A stretch of 64,000 nt of DNA from Methylobacterium sp. BTF04 (lineage in GTDB: Bacteria; Pseudomonadota; Alphaproteobacteria; Rhizobiales; Beijerinckiaceae). This document shows, in pieces, positions 60,296 through 64,000 of this stretch. Location of the stretch: NCBI RefSeq assembly GCF_010692745.1, contig NZ_JAAHTB010000003.1, forward strand, positions 1 to 64,000, read 5' to 3'. Every line of letters begins with the position of its first letter. Positions within the stretch are counted from its first letter, which is position 1. A program made the translations under genes and the position numbers. The notes under the pieces were generated by a model, which was not told where the DNA came from, searched no databases, and was given only the letters and a program-made list of their open reading frames with translations.

Positions 60296-60317
60296 CCCCT
60301 CCCCCAAGGGGGAGGGG
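60296..60317 (+). promoter_or_regulatory. Intercistronic hairpin between pufA and pufL
   Basis: CCCCTCCCCC and GGGGGAGGGG form a perfect 10-bp stem with two bases between them. It lies 30 bases after the pufA stop, with no T run, so it is probably not a full terminator. In Rhodobacter, hairpins at this site protect the pufBA message from 3' decay and keep antenna above reaction-centre expression. It also resembles the GC-rich palindromes elsewhere in this cluster. Confidence 0.7.
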
Positions 60318-60431
60318 ACCCGCGCTCGAATCGACAAGTCGCGTTCAGTCGACGTGATCCGAGACATCGCGGCCAGACAAGACAACACGCCCAAAAAACA
60401 AGACTGACGCTGGAGCCGGGAGAGTTTCGCG

Positions 60432-61256
60432 ATGGCGATGCTGAGTTTCGAACGAAAATACCGCGTCCGCGGCGGCACCCTCATCGGCGGAGACCTGTTC
60501 GATTTTTGGGTGGGTCCGTTCTTCGTCGGCTTCTTCGGGGTCACGACACTGTTCTTCTCGGTGCTCGGCACCGCCCTCATTATCTACGGGGCGGCTCTCG
60601 GGCCGACCTGGAACATCTGGCAGATCAACATCGCGCCGCCCGACCTGAAATACGGCCTGGCGCTGGCCCCGCTCAAGGAAGGCGGCCTCTGGCAGATCAT
60701 CACCTTCTGCGCGGTGGGCTCATTCGTGTCCTGGGCGCTGCGCGAGGTCGAGATCTGCCGCAAGCTCGGCATCGGCTACCACGTGCCGTTCGCCTATGCG
60801 GTGGCGATCTTCGCCTACGTCTCGCTGGTGGTGATCCGCCCGTTCCTGATGGGCGCCTGGGGCCACGGATTCCCGTACGGCATCCTGTCCCACCTCGATT
60901 GGGTTTCGAACACCGGCTACCAGTACCTGCACTTCCACTACAATCCGGCTCACATGCTGGCGGTGTCGTTCTTCTTCACGACGACCTTCGCCCTGTCGCT
61001 GCACGGCTCGCTGATCCTGTCGGCCACCAACCCGGCCAAGGGCGAAACCGTGAAGACGCCCGAGCATGAGGACACCTTCTTCCGCGACACGATCGGCTAT
61101 TCGATCGGCACCCTCGGCATCCACCGGCTCGGCCTGTTCCTGGCCCTGTCCGCGGGCTTCTGGAGCGCCGTCTGCATCATCATCAGCGGACCGTTCTGGA
61201 CCCGTGGTTGGCCGGAATGGTGGGGCTGGTGGCTCAATCTCCCGGTCTGGCGCTAG
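60432..61256 (+). CDS. pufL: Reaction centre L subunit PufL
   Basis: PufL forms half of the membrane core that binds the special-pair bacteriochlorophylls, pheophytin and quinones. The 274-residue protein has five membrane helices, with [29 protein letters not shown] at the N-terminus, [30 protein letters not shown] (His ligands of the special pair and iron) and [21 protein letters not shown] at the end. GGAGCCGGGAGAG precedes the ATG. pufM follows after 17 bases. Confidence 0.98.
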   Translation: MAMLSFERKYRVRGGTLIGGDLFDFWVGPFFVGFFGVTTLFFSVLGTALIIYGAALGPTWNIWQINIAPPDLKYGLALAPLKEGGLWQIITFCAVGSFVSWALREVEICRKLGIGYHVPFAYAVAIFAYVSLVVIRPFLMGAWGHGFPYGILSHLDWVSNTGYQYLHFHYNPAHMLAVSFFFTTTFALSLHGSLILSATNPAKGETVKTPEHEDTFFRDTIGYSIGTLGIHRLGLFLALSAGFWSAVCIIISGPFWTRGWPEWWGWWLNLPVWR

Positions 61257-61273
61257 AGGGGAACCAGAACGCC

Positions 61274-62251
61274 ATGGCTTACTATCAGAACATCTTCACC
61301 GAAGTTCAGGTCCGACCGAAGGTTCCCGAGCTCGGCGTGCCCGTCGCCGTCGACCATCGCTGGGGCAAGCCGTTCAACAGCTACCTGCTGGGCCTGTTCG
61401 GCAACGGCCAGGTCGGCCCGATCTACATCGGCTATCTCGGCGCGCTTTCGGCCGTCTGCTTCCTGATCGCCTTCGAGATCGTCGGCCTCAACATGCTGGC
61501 CTCGGTGAACTGGAGCCCGATCCAGTTCGTGCGGCAGCTGCCCTGGCTCGCCCTTGAGCCGCCGCTGCCGAAGCACGGCCTCAAGATCCTGCCGCCGCTC
61601 AACGAAGGCGGCTGGTGGCTGATCACCGGGTTCTTCCTCACCAGCTCGATCATGTTGTGGTGGGTGCGGCTCTACCGGCGGGCGCGGGCCCTCGGCCTCG
61701 GAACCCACGTGCCGTGGGCCTTCGCCAGCGCCATCTGGCTCTACCTCGTGCTCGGCTTCATCCGGCCGATCCTGATGGGGTCGTGGAGCGAGGCGGTGCC
61801 CTTCGGCATCTTCCCGCACCTCGATTGGACCGCCGCCTTCTCGCTGCGCTACGGCAACCTCTTCTACAACCCGTTCCACATGCTCTCGATCGTCTTCCTC
61901 TACGGATCGACGCTTCTGTTCGCCATGCACGGGGCGACCATCCTGGCGGTGAGCCGCTTCGGCGGCGAGCGTGAGATCGACCAGATCGTCGATCGCGGCA
62001 CGGCCACCGAGCGCGCCGCTCTGTTCTGGCGCTGGACCATGGGCTTCAACGCCACCATGGAATCGATCCATCGCTGGGCCTGGTGGTTCGCAGTGCTCAC
62101 CACCCTCACCGGCGGCATCGGCATCCTGCTCACCGGTACCGTGGTCGACAATTGGTACCTCTGGGCGGTCAAGCACGGCGTCGCCCCGTCCTATCCGCAA
62201 GTCTACGCGCCGATCGTCGATCCCTTGAGCGTTCCCGGGGGGGCCCAATGA
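61274..62251 (+). CDS. pufM: Reaction centre M subunit PufM
   Basis: PufM pairs with PufL and carries the primary quinone QA site. The 325-residue protein starts [14 protein letters not shown] and shows [35 protein letters not shown] (His ligands) and [20 protein letters not shown] near the QA/iron site. Length is about 20 residues beyond the M subunits without a bound cytochrome, in keeping with the pufC gene that overlaps its stop. ATG 61274 is preferred to upstream in-frame starts, which lie within pufL. Confidence 0.98.
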   Translation: MAYYQNIFTEVQVRPKVPELGVPVAVDHRWGKPFNSYLLGLFGNGQVGPIYIGYLGALSAVCFLIAFEIVGLNMLASVNWSPIQFVRQLPWLALEPPLPKHGLKILPPLNEGGWWLITGFFLTSSIMLWWVRLYRRARALGLGTHVPWAFASAIWLYLVLGFIRPILMGSWSEAVPFGIFPHLDWTAAFSLRYGNLFYNPFHMLSIVFLYGSTLLFAMHGATILAVSRFGGEREIDQIVDRGTATERAALFWRWTMGFNATMESIHRWAWWFAVLTTLTGGIGILLTGTVVDNWYLWAVKHGVAPSYPQVYAPIVDPLSVPGGAQ

Positions 62252-63339
62252 AAATCTTCTTCGTCGTCCTGGGAGCTTCGATCGCCTTCTTCCTGACGGT
62301 GGCGATGTTCGGCACCTCGGGCTGGACCCGCCCCCCGCTCGCCACCGCCCAAACCGGCTATCGCGGTACCGCGATGGACCAAGTCCACACCAAGGCCGGA
62401 TTGGCCGAGGTGAAGGAGGCCAACGTCGCGCCCGCCGCCGCCGATCCGGCGGAGGAGGACGGGGAACTCGCCGGCAAGACCTACGAGAACGTCCAGGTTC
62501 TCGGCAACGTCACCACCAACGAGTTCAACCGCCTGATGGCCTCGATGACGGAGTGGGTCGCCCCCGAGCAGGGCTGCACCTACTGCCACAACACCGAGAA
62601 CATGGCCGACGACAGCCTCTACCAGAAGCGCGTCGCCCGCCGGATGCTGCAGATGACCCAGCACATCAACAGCGACTGGAAGGCCAACCACGTCGGCAGC
62701 ACCGGCGTCACCTGCTACACCTGTCACCGCGGCCAGCCGGTGCCGGCCAACATCTGGTTCACCAATCCGGGCCCGAACCACTCGTCCGGCTTCGTCGCCC
62801 GCAACAACGGGCAGAACATGGCCTCACCCTCGGTCGGCCTCGCCTCGCTGCCCTACGACACCCTCACCGAGTACCTCGCCGACAAGAACATCGACAACAA
62901 CGCCATCCGGGTGAACGGGACGACGGCCCCGCCCACCACCAAGGGCAAGCCGATCCAGGATGCCGAGAAGACCTACGGCCTGATGATCCATATGTCGGAA
63001 GGTTTGGGGGTCAACTGCACCTTCTGTCACAACACCCGGGCGATCTCGAACTGGTCGCAGAGCACTCCTCAGCGGACCACCGCCTGGCACGGCATCCGGA
63101 TGGTGCGGGACATCAACGGCAACTATCTCGAGCCACTGGCCTCGACCTTTCCCCCGAACCGCCTCGGTGTTCTGGGCGACGTGCCGAAGGTCAACTGCAC
63201 CACCTGCCACAATGGCCAGAACAAGCCCCTCAACGGCGTGAACATGGTCGACAGCTACCCCGAGCTCACCAAGAGCACGGTGTTGGCCGGGACTCCGCCG
63301 GCCGATCCGACGGCGCCCGCCCCCGCGCCCAATCCCTGA
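62248..63339 (+). CDS. pufC: Tetraheme reaction-centre cytochrome PufC
   Basis: PufC is the periplasmic tetraheme cytochrome that rereduces the photo-oxidised special pair. The 363-residue protein has four CXXCH sites: CTYCH (110-114), CYTCH, CTFCH and CTTCH. Conserved contexts include [10 protein letters not shown] near the N-terminus, plus [14 protein letters not shown] and [11 protein letters not shown] with likely Met ligands. The N-terminal hydrophobic segment (about 2-22) has no lipobox Cys, so this is probably a membrane-anchored rather than lipidated cytochrome. A Pro/Ala-rich tail follows the last heme domain. It overlaps pufM and ends the puf operon. Confidence 0.97.
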   Translation: MKIFFVVLGASIAFFLTVAMFGTSGWTRPPLATAQTGYRGTAMDQVHTKAGLAEVKEANVAPAAADPAEEDGELAGKTYENVQVLGNVTTNEFNRLMASMTEWVAPEQGCTYCHNTENMADDSLYQKRVARRMLQMTQHINSDWKANHVGSTGVTCYTCHRGQPVPANIWFTNPGPNHSSGFVARNNGQNMASPSVGLASLPYDTLTEYLADKNIDNNAIRVNGTTAPPTTKGKPIQDAEKTYGLMIHMSEGLGVNCTFCHNTRAISNWSQSTPQRTTAWHGIRMVRDINGNYLEPLASTFPPNRLGVLGDVPKVNCTTCHNGQNKPLNGVNMVDSYPELTKSTVLAGTPPADPTAPAPAPNP

Positions 63340-63386
63340 GGACGACATTCGCCCTCGGGCGAGTCGAAAGGCTCATCCCGATCAGA

Positions 63387-63414
63387 CGGTCGCCGGCGCT
63401 CCGCCCGGCGGCCG
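63387..63414 (+). terminator. Probable puf operon terminator hairpin
   Basis: CGGTCGCCGG and CCGGCGGCCG form a 10-bp stem (one G-U pair) with an 8-base loop, followed by TTTGCG. It lies 48 bases after pufC and is the best candidate for the end of the puf transcript, although the T run is short. Confidence 0.65.
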
Positions 63415-63446
63415 TTTGCGTTCGCGCCGGATTGCGGGGACGCACC

Positions 63447-63484
63447 TCATCGCAGGTGCATCATCGCAGGCACATCATCGCAGG
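63447..63484 (+). repeat. Three tandem 14-bp repeats
   Basis: TCATCGCAGG starts at 63447, 63461 and 63475, giving a 14-bp period with the spacers TGCA and CACA. The function is unknown; the array lies in the non-coding DNA between pufC and rpmJ. Confidence 0.7.
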
Positions 63485-63645
63485 AAGGAGACGCGCGAGC
63501 CTTGCCTTGGCCGCGCGAATCCTGATAAGGCAACCGCCTTTCCGCGATGCGTCGACGCACATCGCCGAGGCCGCCCTCTCAGGTGCCTCGTTCCCGAGAC
63601 CCTATGGACAGGCGGCGGGCTCACAGCCCGGCCGACGTGAGACCG

Positions 63646-63771
63646 ATGAAGATTCGCAACTCCCTCAAGTCCCTGCGTGGCCGTCACCGGGACAACCAGA
63701 TCGTGCGCCGCAAGGGCCGGGTCTACATTATCAACAAGACCCAGAAGCGCTTCAAGGCGCGCCAGGGCTGA
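63646..63771 (+). CDS. rpmJ: Ribosomal protein L36
   Basis: This 41-residue protein begins [20 protein letters not shown] and ends [11 protein letters not shown]. It is a bL36 of the zinc-free type: the usual Cys/His residues are absent, as in many alphaproteobacterial L36 proteins. It is a housekeeping gene outside the photosynthesis system, with no sign of shared transcription apart from position after the puf terminator. An in-frame ATG upstream would add 33 residues of non-ribosomal sequence, so I prefer ATG 63646. Confidence 0.95.
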   Translation: MKIRNSLKSLRGRHRDNQIVRRKGRVYIINKTQKRFKARQG

Positions 63772-63857
63772 TCCGACAGCCATCCTGCGGGGTGGCGCTC
63801 CGGGGCGCGTCAAGCGTCCCCGTTGACGGATGGGGCCGGTGCGAGGAAGCTCGCGCC

Positions 63858-64000
63858 ATGCTTCGCTCGCTCCCTCATCGCCTGTCGATCCACGCCGCGC
63901 TCGTCGCGGCGTTCTGCGTTGTGTTGGGCTCGGCCACCTGGGCCGTGCCGACGGCGAAGCCCGAACCACCGGCACCGAAGGCCGCTCATCCGGCGATCAG
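63858..64000 (+). CDS. Secreted or periplasmic protein, N-terminal fragment
   Basis: An open frame starts at ATG 63858 and runs off the window without a stop. The 47 visible residues form a signal peptide (MLRSLPHRLSIHAALVAAFC through about residue 30, ending near TWA) followed by a Pro/Ala/Lys-rich segment. GCGAGGAAGC just upstream is a reasonable ribosome binding site. The family cannot be recognised from this fragment. Confidence 0.6.
   Translation, partial: MLRSLPHRLSIHAALVAAFCVVLGSATWAVPTAKPEPPAPKAAHPAI

Noticed and set aside
63447-63484. Short tandem repeats as a possible CRISPR array
   Set aside because: The unit is only 14 bp with 4-base spacers and three copies; no cas gene is present.
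63547-63645. N-terminal extension of rpmJ
   Set aside because: L36 proteins start with MKI/MKV; the upstream residues are an Arg/Pro/Ser-rich non-coding translation.

Overview
The window is about 64 kb of very GC-rich DNA. It carries an almost complete photosynthesis gene cluster of an aerobic anoxygenic phototroph with a type-2 (quinone) reaction centre. Gene order, the aerobic AcsF cyclase, a PpsR plus PpaA/AerR regulator pair, the C4-type HemA, a DUF6894-like small protein and a 41-residue ribosomal protein L36 all suggest an alphaproteobacterium of the Hyphomicrobiales. A Methylobacterium-like organism is my best guess, by inference only.

Left accessory part (1-20 kb). It opens with the 3' end of a polysaccharide export gene and a perfect bidirectional terminator. 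A two-gene operon follows (read leftwards): a reducing type I polyketide synthase of about 2,475 residues and an alpha-oxoamine synthase. Together they could make and release an amino-polyketide resembling a sphingoid base. Next come a two-domain glycosyltransferase with an uncharacterised partner, a tRNA-Val(GAC), a type I secretion ABC transporter with its membrane fusion protein, small DUF6894 and PilZ proteins, and a triheme cytochrome c.

Photosynthesis cluster (19.8-63.4 kb). Reading leftwards from 24.2 kb are bchG, a PucC/LhaA-type carrier gene, bchP, tspO and a small membrane protein gene. Beside them, also leftwards, are ppaA and ppsR. Reading rightwards from 26.9 kb is a tightly overlapping superoperon: bchF-N-B-H-L-M, lhaA, puhA-B-C, a 100-codon unknown, acsF, puhE and hemA, followed by bchI-D-O. 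Then come crtI-crtB with two tandem micro-genes, the leftward crtD-crtC, and the rightward crtE-crtF-bchC-X-Y-Z-pufQ-B-A-L-M-C. The set covers 5-aminolevulinate to bacteriochlorophyll a, spirilloxanthin-type carotenoids, the core antenna and the reaction centre with its tetraheme cytochrome. No bchE, peripheral antenna (puc) or crtA gene is seen here.

Regulation. TGT-N12-ACA palindromes typical of PpsR/CrtJ lie before bchG, across the crtI start codon, between crtD and crtE, and before bchC. The bchC and crtD/crtE regions each have two boxes separated by exactly 8 bp. A weaker box precedes bchF. A family of short GC-rich palindromes is scattered through the cluster, and in bchM, puhE and crtF it appears to be translated as part of the protein. 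The window ends with rpmJ (L36) and the 5' end of a secreted-protein gene.
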